Counted from the first letter of the stretch, positions 22,148-34,376 are shown. The stretch: 64,000 nucleotides of DNA from Endomychus coccineus (GCA_958510875.1 OY294068.1:16283282-16347281); one strand, 5' to 3'. The notes: generated by a model not told the origin, from the sequence alone. A program made the numbers and translations.

Positions 22148-23404
22148 GCAGGTTCAACATATAATTACCCACAAGGAGTAGATAAAACTTTGTTAGATTG
22201 TAATATTTATCAACTGTCACTCATACCGGCTACGTGCCGTTAGGATTGAACGATACTGTCGTGAGCTTCGTAAGCCTGTTGTTGATGACGTCACACTGAG
22301 TTTAGTACTCAGCGCATAGGCCTTTTACTATAGAGGCTATCGGCTTAGCCCGCGAACAACAGCTATTATGAAATAAAAAGCTGTGAATTCTATTAGCTTC
22401 ATATTTGTTAGCGTTTGAGAGTCTTTCGAGCACATCTAGCGCCCTCTGGTAATCCCTCACTTGTGTTTTCGAAACTACTCAAGCACTTGATCTAGGCAAT
22501 GGCAATACATTAGATGGAATGAATAGATTGCGGTAGGTACTGAAAGTAATTATTTATAAGTTAAATTTCAAGATTGAAAAAAAAGAAAATAACATTAAAC
22601 TAGTTTACACATCACTATCACGCTTTTTTTACTAGTAGTAGTAGTAAACAAGCTCTGTATTATTGAAGGTTTCGCATAAACTATCCGGATAGTTTAGTCG
22701 CCAATATGTGAACGAGTAAAGTTGAAGATTGGTCAACTTTATTTGTAGCTGGCTTTTTCACTACCTGGATAGTAAAAAAGTATGTCTAGCTACAGATGAG
22801 AATAAACTATTGGTGTGACAGTTGTAATATTTGTAACAGTCAAGACTATTTCGTCGCGGTAGGCATCTTTAATACTTTTTATTTTCGCTTTCGATAGCTT
22901 TACGACATATCTTCCACAGAACTTGGCTCTTATGATTCGTCCGATAATTTTCCGAATGCAGAGTCCCTTAATTCGTATCCAAATAAAGCTTTTGTTTCAA
23001 ATTCCATATGGAAAAGCTTACATAGATTTGCAAATAAATATCCAGATAGTAAAAAAGCACGCTGGCGAGTAAACTAGATCGACGCATTAGGTATAGTTTG
23101 AAAAAACTAAAAAACATGCTATTAGAAACGCACTAAAAAGAAAGAAATAATTGATTTTCTGATACAGTATGTAGTTATGTAAGGTGATTCCCGTTCCCAC
23201 GATATTCCGCTGACTCCAGCATCAGCGTTATTATAACAAATCTCAGAATCCACTGGTACGAGACATGAACAAGAATTAGAATCGACATAGACTTGTAACA
23301 ATTAACACGTATATTTTATATTGTGAAATTCATTTAATAAATATTAATAAACTTTTTAAAAACGTGTTTCTGTGAATAAGAAACATAAAGATGTATTATT
23401 ATTA
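22148..23404. other. unassigned; small palindromic motifs
   Basis: A perfect 18-bp palindrome AAACTATCCGGATAGTTT is at 22678-22695, and variants of its half (CTACCTGGATAGTAAAAAAG, TATCCAGATAGTAAAAAAGC) recur near 22763 and 23040. A short AGT run is at 22635-22648. No gene is seen. Confidence 0.45.
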
Positions 23405-23424
23405 ATAAAGCTCGGATTATAGGC

Positions 23425-23512
23425 AAATTGTCTTTTTTTGCCTATTTTGCCTATTCTGGGTGTGTTTTGCACATTTGGCCATTTTTTGTAAATTCCGCCT
23501 TTTTATGCCTTC
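23425..23512 (+). repeat. hAT-like terminal region (TTTTGCCTATTTTGCC motifs)
   Basis: Repeated TTTTGCCTATT strings resemble the subterminal repeats of some insect hAT elements. A hAT transposase tail lies 0.7 kb downstream and a related TTTCGCCTATGTT string at about 24714. Together they suggest one hAT copy split by PLE D. Confidence 0.45.
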
Positions 23513-24170
23513 TTGAATAGTAGACTTCCGCGGATAGCTAATCTTGGAAAATTTTGGCTTCCGGATGGATTCCGCGTCACAATAGCTCAACTTGATGCCG
23601 ACGTTTCGCCAACCATTACACGTGGCATCTTTAGGGCAGACATGAGACTTGAACTGAAACTGGTTCTACTGGTTTCTGTAGCCGTATTTATTGTATGAAG
23701 AATCCTTCACGTTACACGGTTCACGGTTCAGGGTTTAGATTATTTGGATGCTTTAGGATTTCTATAGCTTCAAGGATTTTCCGCTGATAGTTTGGGGCTT
23801 GGGCTAGGATTTTAGTATCTTCGAAAAGGATTTGATGATCTACTGGTGTTACGAAGCCTTGTACAGCGCTCATGTTCTTTCACACGATGAGTTACTGTAC
23901 GACCTGTTTCACCAATGTAGACTTCACCGCAAGAACAGGGAATGCTATAAACACCCTCTAAGTGAAGAGAAGGAAGGGGATCTTTGATAGGTTTGTAAAA
24001 CTGAGATAATTTTGAAAGTGTGGAAGAACGGGTAGAAATTTTATGTTTTTTGAGGATTTTGAATATTCGAATTGTAATATTTCCAATATATGGAAGATAG
24101 GCAGTGGATAAAGCAGACCTTTTTTGAAATTTTAATTTACCTACCAACGATATTTTAAAAAATCGTAAAT
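23513..24170 (-). pseudogene. Penelope-like element (PLE D) 3' part: GIY-YIG endonuclease and terminal repeat
   Basis: On the minus strand the frame 24170-23812 reads STAYLPYIGNIT, then LSKLSQFYKPIKDPLP and GVYSIPCSCGEVYIGETGRT, a good GIY-YIG nuclease start (GVY...VYIG), then RVKEHERCTRLRNTS. After a frameshift it continues VDHQILFEDTKILAQAPNY and RKILEAIEILK to the end of the protein. The GIY-YIG domain nicks the target for PLE reverse transcription. The 3' terminal repeat (23513-23700) holds a decayed hammerhead: CUAAAGA (G5 mutated), a GCCAC/GGUUGGC-like stem, GAAAC-GUC. The reverse transcriptase is absent (5' truncation at about 24170, abutting hAT sequence). It is the same family as PLE E and the fragment at 15.9 kb. 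Confidence 0.85.
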
Positions 24171-24177
24171 TAAAACA

Positions 24178-24656
24178 GCAACTCGCATATATCAAGGGCA
24201 ATTATCAATTAATAGTTAGCACAATTACCTTATTAGAAAAACAAGAGGTGAATTTATGTAAGTCAGTTAAATTAATAGTCAAAAATTAAATCAGCACCTG
24301 TCAATTAATTTCTAAAAAAATGAAATATGTTTCTGACAATGAATGAAGGTTTCTCGTTTTTGTCTGATGTTTTCAATGAGACATTTTCCGAAGAATTACA
24401 AATTGAGCCAGATTTATTATCTGCTCTTAAATATGCTCCAGTTACATCTGTCGATGTAGAGCGTTCATTTTCAACGTACAAATTAATCTTAAGTGATAGA
24501 AGACAGAGCTTTAAAACAGAAAATATAGAAAAGCACTTAATAATTTACAATTATTTAGTTATTATGCTATTAATATTAGATATTAATATCGTGATGTTTA
24601 ATATTAATATTATGTTGTGCAAATATATTTGTGTTAAGTTAATGTTAAGGTAATTC
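24178..24656 (+). pseudogene. hAT transposase C-terminal (dimerisation) relic
   Basis: Frame 1 (24178-24289) reads AYIKGNYQLIVSTITLLEKQ and KSVKLIVKN, matching the helical segment before the end of hAT transposases. After a break near 24290 and another near 24330, LLSALKYAPVTSVDVERSFS, LILSDRRQSFKTENIEKHL and IIYNYL give the hAT family dimerisation motif (the conserved S-x-E-R-x-FS block). The catalytic core and N-terminal BED finger are missing. It adjoins the truncated end of PLE D, which probably inserted into or deleted this element. Confidence 0.8.
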
Positions 24657-26436
24657 ACTCTGTATAATAAATGATAACGTATAATAATAAAGTAATTATG
24701 GTGTTAAATTCATTTCGCCTATGTTGGCTATATATCAAGATATATTATTATCAATTAATATGCGTATTAATAGTGTCCTCCATCGGATAATATTCAAATC
24801 AATCGGTCTGGAGAAAATTTGAAACAGTTTTCTTCTTATTGAACAGCAGTATGTAAGTTATACAGAAATACAATAAACTGATATACTCATTATTCAAGAT
24901 ATGTTTGAGCATCTTATTGAGATGAGTTGACAAAAGATTCTACAAAGCTTCATGAGTGTACTTGTTGATTTAAGACCGAGTTTACTGTTCTGGTTACCTA
25001 CAAAAGAAAATGCTCACCGCTTTGTCTCCCAATTGCTCTACTCTACAGTGAAGGAACGCCGTTTGGCCAACTGCCGTTGTGACATTCCGTGGAACATTAA
25101 ATTCAAAGTAGGGGTAAGTGCTGAGGTTGCTGTAGAAAGGTCCTTCATCCAAGTAAGAAGCGGTGCCACCTGAAAAACAACAGTATTAGAACTAGCAACG
25201 AAAGATAAAATGTGTCGTCGGGATAAAAACGAGGGGCGGAATAATACCGCTCGCAATATTGAAAGCGAATATTTAAGAAACCCTCTGCTAAATGTGTTTC
25301 GGTTTCTTTCCTGTTTAGATAGAGTTCGAGAACTCCGTAAATCCGGGATCGACTTAATGTAAACACGGAAAATGTAGGATTAAAATGAGATATTTTGTTA
25401 TATTTTGATTACTAAAAGAAGGAAATATACAAGGCATGGCGGGAGGTATAATACGTATACGGAGGGATGCGATATAATTTTGATTAAAAATAATGTCACT
25501 GTATTTGATAGGGTCTCTTACAAACCCATCTCAGTTCCTTTATGTGGAATATCCATTGCACATTGTCTAGACTTGGAAAATGAATCCAAATATAAACTTG
25601 TCCCCCACTAACTTCTTAATTCCTTAACAGTTCTGTATCGGGAATTATGCTGCAACTGTTTCTACTATTTAGTGTATTATGTTAGTCCTTGTACTAAAAT
25701 GAATTTACAGTGAGAAATTATCCAAATAACGTTATGCTTAACAATTTTTCCTGTATCATGTAAGAATGAAAGAAATGTTTTGATGTACTACTTTGACGTT
25801 TTTGACCTTGAGTATTTAAAATTCTGATGATTTGATAAATGTAGCCATTAAATACACTTGTCCGAAGTAATTACCCTAGCTAAAAAGGTCCTTAGTAAAT
25901 CAGTAGTATTTTTAGTGGGCAAAGGTGATTGTTTCGTGTTTATTATTAGTGTTACATTATAAGCATATTCACAGATCTCTACCTAAAAAATTTTCAAGCT
26001 TCATTAGCTAAGTTTCTTACCTTACCAATAGATGACCCTACTTAGCATAAATTTTAAAATTCATTCATAATAGAATTAAAATCAAAGTAAGGTATAAATT
26101 TTTTCACCAACTATTTTATTATTTCTTTATGCTTATCTATATTCACAATCAATCACGTAGCTTATATAACGTTAACAAAATGAATTTTTGTACTGTCTTG
26201 AACCTCACAAAAGGTACATGCTACATTGAAGCTTGAAGAAAAATAATTTTAACAACAGACACATATGATTTTTAATGTAATAACTGCCTTATAAAAGAAC
26301 TTTTTAAAAACAATTTAACAAATTAGATGCTCCAATATTTATTTCTTCAATATAATAATTTATAGATCATATTTATATTATTTTAAATTATAGACTTACA
26401 ATTTTAATATTTATTTATTACAATTCAATTAATACA

Positions 26437-26442
<6 letters not shown>
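24657..26442. other. AT-rich stretch with one satellite fragment
   Basis: 24770-24840 is a lone diverged unit of the ~100-bp repeat at 5.9-7.0 kb (CATCGGATAATATTCAAATC, TTGAAACAGTTTTCTTCTT). 25890-25980 resembles 29110-29180 (TTTTTAGTGG...GTGATTGT...TATTTATAGTGTTA), a dispersed repeat. The open frames at 24952-25611 overlap on both strands and are unassigned. Confidence 0.45.

Positions 26443-26482
<40 letters not shown>
26443..26482. repeat. (TA)n microsatellite
   Basis: Uninterrupted TA dinucleotide run of about 20 units in an AT-rich neighbourhood. Confidence 0.95.
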
Positions 26483-26489
<7 letters not shown>

Positions 26490-26839
26490 TTTTTAAACAT
26501 CAAAAAAATAATATACTTTTCTTCTAGCCTTTCTTAAAATACTTGAAAATGAGGTGTAAGTGATTGACCTCGAAACATGTAGTAAAGATCTAAAATTTGG
26601 ATTGTGAGATTTCATAAACTTCTTTTTACAAATGTATATTATAAGCATATTTATTGTAATTATGACATAAAACATTAGGACATAATTCCATTACGTGGTA
26701 TCGCCGCTGCGGATATGTTAACAATGATGTTATATTTGGAAGCCTGAAGACCAAAAAAATATATGCTCGAAACGTCGTTGAACAGATAACAACGTTTTTT
26801 CATTGCTGTCTTATTCCCGCTAATTTCTCACTATTCAGT
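26483..26839. other. spacer with a hammerhead-like string
   Basis: 26743-26785 contains CCTGAAGACC, an A/T-rich loop and GCTCGAAACGTCG. This has the outer parts of a hammerhead core (CUGAAGA ... GAAACGUC) but no convincing stem II, so it may be a decayed PLE-type terminal repeat. Confidence 0.35.
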
Positions 26840-28178
26840 ACAGTCATTTTAGACGAGAAAACGGCGACTATTGGAATAAATTTGTATAGTTGATCTTTGT
26901 CTGAAACTTGTTGCAAAATGTTTTTGATGTTATAATAATCTTCGGTCACCCAGTCTCACCATGGGAAATTGGCACAACAATTGTTTTATTAACAAATTGA
27001 CCGTTCATAAACAATTTAAATTAACCAATTTTCCATATCTCAAAAAAATTGTTATTTTGAGACAGAAATACCTACCTGGGGGTTTTTGGAGTCTCTAATT
27101 ACGATTCCAAAGTCAAAAATAATATAATTATTCATCATCACCTGGAAATTGGCCAATTGGCACCGGAAGTTGATGATATTTAACATAATTTATACCTTTT
27201 TCTTGCAAAAAATGCACTCAGTTGGTTTTTTGAGCTAGCAATCACTATACCGAATGCACGTAACGACGAACTGTAAATATAAAAATAATAATAATAAGTG
27301 ACTGAAACTTTTTATTCATTTATTGCCCTCAAATGGTGAATGTTATCATTAAAATATGATTACTACTGATTTTTTTATTATGTCATAGGAATATGAAACA
27401 TCATCAAATCTTATGCACTTCGGTTCCAATTGGTCAACTTTCGGTTCCAATTGGTCAATTTTCGGACTGTTATAGATTGATATTTTATCTTTGAATTTGG
27501 TATACTGATTGGTGGCTCGAAAAAACCATTTGAATCCATTTTTTGCAAGAAAAAGGTCTAAATTTTGGTAAATTCCATCAATTTCCTAGCGATTATGGAT
27601 GTTTTCGTTATCTTTAAATTTGGTATAGAGATTGATGGCTCAAAAAAACCAATTGAGTTTATTTTTTGCAAGAAAACTGTCTAAATTATGGTGAATTCCA
27701 TCAACTTCCGGTTCCAGTTGGCCAACTTCCGGACGATTATGAATGACCTTGTCGTCTTTGGATTTGGTATGGTGATTGCTAGCTCAAAAAAACCAATTGA
27801 GTCCATTTTTTGCAAAATAAATATATATAAGTATAGATTATGTTAAATATCATCAACTACCGGTGCCAATTGGCCAATTTTCAGGTGATGATGAATAATT
27901 CTGTTATTCTCGACTTCGGAATCGTAATTAGAGACCCCAAAAACCCCCAAGAGGGTATTTCTGTAGCAAAATAACAATTTCTTTGGGATCTGGAAAATTT
28001 GTTAATTTAAATTGCTTATAAGCTGTCAATTTGTTAATAAAACAATTGTTGTGCCAATTTCCCATGATGATACTGGGTGACCAATGATTCTTATGACATC
28101 AAAAACATTTTGCGGCAGGTTTCAGACAAAGATCAACTGTACAAAGATATTCCGAAACAAAATCTTTGAATGACTGTT
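26840..28178. mobile_element. foldback element FB1 (1.34 kb)
   Basis: Left arm about 26840-27258 and right arm about 27765-28178 are diverged inverted repeats (TTGATCTTTGTCTGAAAC against GTTTCAGACAAAGATCAA; GGGAAATTGGCACAACAATT against its complement at 28040-28070). The ends start ACAGTCATT. The centre (27475-27830) has three direct units, spaced ~123 and ~144 bp, each with TTTGGTAT..GATTG..GGCTC.AAAAAACCA..TTTTTTGCAAGAAAA. Each arm carries a variant of the kernel GGGGTCGCTGATTACGA. No protein is encoded, so mobilisation would need an outside transposase. Boundaries are approximate because no target duplication was identified. Confidence 0.8.
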
Positions 28179-29757
28179 CTAATTAGGACATAATGTATAG
28201 TTTAATGCAACAAAAACCGGTACAATTGTTCCTATAATTAGATAAAAAGAAAAAGTGTTGTGTTTAATGTCTAAACGGGGAACATCCTAAGTACTGATAC
28301 AATAGACATTTAAGGTCGCTGTAGGAACAGCATTCTCGATAATAATAATCTAATAATCCAGAACTACCTAATAAAAAAAAAGAATGGAGGCCTATTCGAA
28401 GGGGGGTGTTTCGTATAAAACTTTCGAGTTGGGCCTTCCTAAAAAGTCATTGCATTTTTGATGATGATAGGTTTTATTGATTATCTTAGAAATGACCAAG
28501 CTTGGAAAAAGCAAATTTGGTGAACAGTTAGTGCTTACCTAGTGTGATCAATCTGACCTATTGCCCATTTTATACTTTAGCATGGTGAAATAAACTACCC
28601 CTATCAAATTTTACAAGACAACTTATCTTCTTTTCAAAATTTTTGAATACAAAAATATTGCTTAGGTAGCCTCATCAAACACAAAACTTTTTTATCTCTT
28701 CAAAAATTTCATAATCATTATAGTAGCCTATGCAAAGATATGAACAATACAATTAATGACATTGTATTGGTATTGGTTGAGATGGTGGCGGGCTCAGTAC
28801 AGTTCCGTGTACTTAGCCAAAGACCCTTGTACACTATCCCCTGCTATGTTTTTCAGGGGATATTTGTTTTTTCCTGACATAATCAGTAGAACCTACATTT
28901 CAGCTGCCATCTTTAAAAGGCCCTAGCTTTTTATGCAAGTCTCTAATCGACCAGGGAGGTTCATCGATTAATTTTTACTAGGAAGTTCCGGAACATCTTA
29001 TATAAAGGAAAATAATTGAAAATATATAGTATCTAAATGGCGCATTTCGATTTATAATTAAGTTTACTCTGATTTCTGGCTACTTGTTAGCTAATAGATC
29101 CTCTGTACTTCTAGTAATAGTTTTTTTAGTGGATAAGAGTGATTGTATCTTATTTATAGTGTTATAGTGTGAATTCTTTTATAGTTTATTGGTTCTAGAA
29201 CGTGAGGGAATGCAAACATAGAATAACCATAGTAACTACTGAAGAACAGCTCGTGATTTATCGAAATCCGCTTGGTATTTATTTGACACAGGCAGTGCCT
29301 ACACTTTTAATTGGCAAACAAAAGTGGTTGAGTGAACGTCAGACGCGATGTAGCAGCTCGATGCACATTCTAAATATAACACATTATTTTCTCGTAGAGA
29401 AATACATTTAGTGAGCATAGTTTCCAAATTTAATATCAGTTTAAGGTATCCTTTTGCCATTGCTTTGCTTGTAACTATTAGCAAAGACATCTAATCTGTC
29501 TGTTAGTATTTTGCAGATCAAAGACGACTATCCTTTTGTCTTGTATGTAATTCTCTCAGAATCCTTCCGAGAGGTCTGATAATTCGTATAGTGAACAATC
29601 GTAACTCCTCTCTAACTCGTTAATTAATCAACACAAAGGATGCAGTGGTTTTCAAGTGGAGACAGTATTTCTCATCAAAGAATATGAAATACAATGTGTA
29701 TGCAGTGTTATTGCTAGTCTGAATGAACGCTAATTATTCTTTTAATTGTCTTAGCTT
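28179..29757. other. no recognised gene
   Basis: Apart from the dispersed-repeat fragment at 29110-29180, nothing was recognised. The frames 29202-29411 and 29299-29490 overlap on opposite strands. Confidence 0.4.
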
Positions 29758-31321
29758 TCTAGTCGAGTCAAATAGGTATTAAACTGGCCGACTAACGAAA
29801 ATCGAAAGATATGGACCGATTTTGATGAAACAAAGTGCCTTCGATTCGGGATGACGTCTAGAAAAAATCTTACCGGTTAGTTTTTTGTGCAAATTTGTTA
29901 TTATTCTTTTAAACGAAAAATTGACCAATTTTCTGGCTAATTATTGGGAAAATTTAGTCGGGGGTTTTCGGGGTCGCTGATTACGATCCTGAACTCAGTT
30001 TTGCCAAAATCGAACTCCCCAGCTGATAATTGGTCACTTTAATTGGACAAAGTGACCATTTTTTTAAATTTCATCAAAAATAGCCAGGAAAAATCACTCG
30101 GGGGTTTTTGGGGTCGCTGATTACGATTCTGAACTCAGATTGGACAAAATCGATCTTCCCAGCTGGTAATTGGACAGTTTAATTGGACAAAATTATTATT
30201 AAATGGACGTATATGTCCATAGTATATGTAAAAGATGCTGTGTGGAATATAAAAAGACTGAGTAGAGAAGATAGAAAAAAATTTTAGATAAGCGGAAATT
30301 TATTTCAAATTAGGAAATTAAAAAATCAGAATTCGATTTTGTTTATGATTTAAATTAGTAACGACTCCCTTTTATCAATTTTTCACACATTTAACATAAA
30401 ACAACAACCTCCACACCTCCTAACTGACGATTTCTGGTTAGTTTTGATGAAATTTTGGAAATTGGTCAATTTTGTCCAATTAAACCTACCAATTACCAGC
30501 TGAGGACTTTGATTTTGGACAATTTGACTTCAGAATCGTACTCAACGACTCAGAAAACCCCCGAGTAATTTTTCCTGTCTATTTGCGATGAAATTAGGAA
30601 AAAATAATCAATTTTGTCTAATTAAACTGGCCAATTACCAGCTGGGAAGATCGATTTTGGCCAATCAAATCCCATATTCGTAATCAGCGACTCCGAAAAC
30701 CCCCGAGTAATTTTTCTTGTCTATTTGCGATGAAATTAAGAAAAAATTATCAATTTTGTCCAATTAAACTGGTCAATTACCAGCTGGGAAGATCGATTTT
30801 GGCCAATCAAACCCCATATTCGTAATCAGCGACTCCGAAAACCCCCGAGTAATTTTTTCTGTCTATTTGCGATGAAATTAAGAAAAAATGATCAATTTTG
30901 TCCAATTAAACTGGTCAATTACCAGCTGGGAATATCGATTTTGGCCAATCTGAGTTCGGAATCGTAATCAGCGACCCCAAAAACCCTCGAGTGATTTTTC
31001 CTGGCTATTATTGATGAACTTTAAAAAAATGGTCACTTTGTCCAATTAAAGTGGCCAATTACCAGCTGGGGAGTTCGATTTTGGCCAATCTGAGTTCAGA
31101 ATCGTAATCAGCGACCCCGAAAACCCCCGACTAAATTTTCCCAATAATTAGCTAGAAAATTGGTCAATTTTTCGTTTAAAAAAATAATAACAAATTTGCA
31201 CAAAAAACTAACTAGTAAGTTTTTTTCTAGACGTCATCCCGAATCGAAAGCACGTTGTTTCATCAAAATCGGTCCATATCTTTCGATTTTCGTAATGAAA
31301 TACCTATTTGACTTGACTATT
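29758..31321. mobile_element. foldback element FB2 (1.56 kb) made of 140-142-bp units
   Basis: The ends match as inverted repeats (GTCAAATAGGTATT left, AAATACCTATTTGAC right; then GAAAATCGAAAGATATGGAC and its complement). Arms run about 29758-30200 and 30880-31321. Each unit has TTTTGTCCAATTAAACTGG, CAATTACCAGCTGGG, GATTTTGGCCAATC and the kernel TCGTAATCAGCGACCCC. Five units run in the right half (ACCAGCTG at 30495, 30637, 30779, 30921, 31061) and two in the opposite orientation on the left (CAGCTG near 30020 and 30160). The regular 142-bp step shows local tandem amplification inside the hairpin. No coding sequence; the frame 31160-31402 is arm sequence. Confidence 0.85.
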
Positions 31322-31489
31322 CGCAGCTTATTGATCGTTCGTATGCAAGAACGGATGTTTTCTATAATACTTATGACACTTTCTTTTTGGGTTTTTCGTT
31401 AGTCACTTTTATCTATATACAGATTGAGGATAATGTTAGGCTACCGTCAGTTCCTTGAACGGTAAGGAACTGTTGAAAAGCTCTTCTGC

Positions 31490-31640
31490 ATGCTATAAAC
31501 AAAAACTTAGTAACTCTGATCTGGATACTCGAACATTCAGGCATTGAGAGAAACGAGGTAGCAAATTCTAAGCCAGGAAGTAGAAGTTTACCAGGTCGGT
31601 ATATCTGCAAGAATAGCTACAATAGCTGTACCATCCTGGA
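31490..31640 (+). pseudogene. LINE RNase H C-terminal fragment (R1/I-like)
   Basis: LVTLIWILEHSGIERNEVAN matches the end of the RNase H domain in R1/I-type LINEs (VTLxWVPGHSGIxGNExAD). The typical Gly-His is changed to Glu-His and the ADxLA motif is lost, after which the frame decays. Only about 40 residues are recognisable. It sits between FB2 and PLE E, on the strand opposite the 31413-31610 open frame, which is therefore discounted. Confidence 0.7.
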
Positions 31641-31654
31641 CTAAAAGTAGAATA

Positions 31655-33262
31655 CTTTCAAAATTCAATAAGCTTCTTGCCTCCCAACGCCCTCAGCATC
31701 GATTTTCCAGACTAACCCCTCTTGTAAATACTGTGGTTAATTTATCTTCACATACCCTTTCTGAAGCCGAACAATCAGTTCTATCTAAAGGTCCTAATTT
31801 CGTTCTCTCCCCCAAAAACATTCCTATGACATCCATTGTTTCTACTGTAGAAGCATCCCTACATAAGGTTCCACGTCTCGCAGCAGAAGAAAACCGTTTC
31901 GGAACTGCTAAAATTCTTCGTCGTTTCAACATTCCTAAATCAAATTGCCCTAAACCTTTAGTCCAAGCTCTTAATTTACTCAAGTCAAATCCTAATTTAG
32001 CTATTTTGAAAGCTGGAAACTCCACTGTTGTCATGAATCATTCAGATTATGATAACAAAATCCTTCAACATATCCAAAGTAATTCCTATAAACTCCAACC
32101 AAAAGTCCGCAGAATCACTCTTTACCAATGTTCCCATTCCAGACACCCTTTCCATAATTTCTCAACTGTTACCTGCCAAAAACATTAAAATGGCCTTACT
32201 AACGTTAAATGATTTTTTGTCTATGTTCCACATATTTTCTGAACGATGGCAAATTTAACGAGCAGTCGGGAGCTGTCATGAGTTCCCCACTTTCTCGGGT
32301 CATAGCTAATATCATCATGGAAATTTTTGAGCAAGATGCTTTTGAATCATCTGTTCTCAAGCCGAAATGTTGGTTCAGATATGTCGGCGACACTTTTATT
32401 ATTTGGCAACATGGTTGCGAAAATCTTGTTCCCTTCCTCAATCATTTAAATTCATTACATCCCAATATCTCTTTTCACCATGGAAGTTCAGCCGAAAGGT
32501 TCACTCCCGTTCCTAGATGTATTAGTTAGTCGACAGACTGACATACTTTAGGGCATTCTGTGTATCGAAAACCCACTCACCCCGATAGATACCTCAATGG
32601 CCATTCCCAACACCAAGCTGCCCAGAAGCAATCTGTCATAAGCTCTTTGGTCTACAGAGCTGTCAACTTATCTCAAACTCCAATCGTTAAAATCAGAATT
32701 AGAACATCTTTGATCTGTCTTATCATCAAATATTACTTCCATTACAACATTCAAAAAGTCATAAAGGAATACACTTCGCCTAAAAATTCAAACCAACCTG
32801 AGCCACAAACCAACCTGAGCAACAAACCAACTCGCCTGCTTTATTCACTGCCTATTTTCCAAATATTCAAAATATAACAGATAAACAGAATTTCCAAAAT
32901 ACTTAAAAAATATAATGTTTATACTCGGTTTTTCCACACTTCCAAAACTATCTCAGTTTCACAAACTTATCAAAGATCCTCCTCCTCTTCAGTTAGGTGT
33001 TTATAGCATTCCCTGTTTTCGCGGTAAAGTCTACATTGGTGAAACAGGTCGTACAGTGGCTGCTCGTGTGAAAGAACATGAGCGCTGTACAAGGTTTCGT
33101 GACACCAGTCGATGTGCACTTGCGGAACACAACACTTATCATCAAATCCTTTTCCGAAATACTAAAATCCTAGCCCGAGCCCCTAACTTCTAACAGAGGA
33201 AAATCTTTGAAGATATAGAAATCCTAAAGCAACCAAGTAATTTGAACCGTGACTCAAGGTAA
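31655..33262 (+). pseudogene. Penelope-like element (PLE E): near full-span coding relic with internal deletion
   Basis: N-terminal part 31655-32110: KFNKLLASQRP, VVNLSSHTLSEAEQSVLSKG, IPMTSIVSTVEASLH, then NPNLAILKAGNSTVVMNHSD, typical of PLE proteins. At about 32110 the sequence jumps directly to SLFTNVPIPDTLSIISQLL, so a segment of roughly 100 or more residues (from the fingers up to the first catalytic Asp) is missing. The palm follows: GKFNEQSGAVMSSPLSRVIA, then WFRYVGDTFIIW, where the catalytic YVDD is YVGD. After more breaks come YRKPTHPDRYLNGHS (32563) and the GIY-YIG endonuclease (32960-33230: GVYSIPCFRGKVYIGETGRT, RVKEHERC, CALAEH). The strand and family match the PLE D protein. Several stops and frameshifts make it inactive. 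Confidence 0.9.
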
Positions 33263-34376
33263 TACATAATACATGAATGTGCCAAAACTTCTAAGCAGTT
33301 GATAGCGTTTTATTTATCTATCTTGCAGAGCCATACAATGCTTCTGGATCGATCCAAGCCACAAGACTCTCGTATAGAGTGATTACTAAAACTCAAACTT
33401 TATAAATATAGTAACATATCATGATATTGGAAACCTACTGTGTCACATGACGCTACGACGTCATTTCTTTCTTATCGTGAACAAGCTATGTTAATGATTG
33501 TTTCACCACACAGTGGCATGTTCAAAATGAGTTATTGATATAAGATATAAGTGTGATGAAACTAGTATTAATAGTTTTTTAGTGAAGTATAGACTGAAAT
33601 ATGTCAGTAACATTTGTACAATAAGAAAAAGTGATAAGATGTGCCCCAGATCTCGGGGACATCCTATAGATGCTCTCGATTTCTTCGAGTCGACTTTTTC
33701 ACTTGTTTGCGTAAATCAAATTCGTCTAGAGTTTCGGAACTAGATGGCTTAAATGCAATTTGACAAAGTGAATTCAAATTTCAACATGGAGAAGAAACCA
33801 GGCAGAAGGAACGGACAATTAGATTTACCGAAAGAAATAGACCTGAAATGGAAGTTTGATGTATGTAGAGTAGTGCATTTTAGAGTGTAACGGAATAAAA
33901 TTATTAGTTACGTTTATATTTTCTTGCTTCTCGAATTGTAACATTGGAATAAAACAAATTTAGAAGTGGTTTTTTGTTGTCATTTCACTGAATATCGACC
34001 CTTCAGTTATGCTCTATGGAATACTGTGAACAAAAAACATTACATTGAAAAGCGGAATCTACCAATCCACCCTCATTCACTGAATTATAAATATCATTGA
34101 GCTCACTAGGGTCACCACAACCACAAGAGCTAAATATGATTACTGAAATTCAAGCAGCTATTATAGTCGAGGAAATAAAGCATTCCACCTCCTAAAACTG
34201 GCGCAGTTGGATGAATTCAGATGCGGGCTGCTGCATTTGTTTCAGGAAGTAATTTAGAAATTTTGTGACTGGTTTGATTTTTGCGGAAAAAATTTATTGC
34301 ATTTCTACAGCCAAAAATTGCATTTTTCTGAGTGAACTTTTTGAGGTGAATAAGAAAAAAGGACTCGAATTGGTTT
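33263..34376. other. no recognised gene; one tiny open frame
   Basis: 33786-33890 (+) has an ATG in a fair context and encodes 34 residues (MEKKPGRRNGQLDLPKEIDL then 14 more). It is too short to judge and has no recognisable family. 33445-33490 shares a short motif with 2225-2275. Confidence 0.35.

Noticed and set aside
28981..29000. Heat-shock element (GGAAGTTCCGGAAC)
   Set aside because: The spacing of GAA and TTC blocks is off by one from the canonical nGAAnnTTCn array, and no promoter context is present.
26840..31321. CRISPR array or direct-repeat defence locus in the 140-bp units
   Set aside because: Units are far too long and spacers are not unique; the arms are inverted, the sequence is eukaryotic and no associated genes exist.
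31413..32034. Minus-strand frames at 31413-31610 and 31693-32034
   Set aside because: They are antisense shadows of the LINE RNase H and PLE E coding relics on the plus strand.
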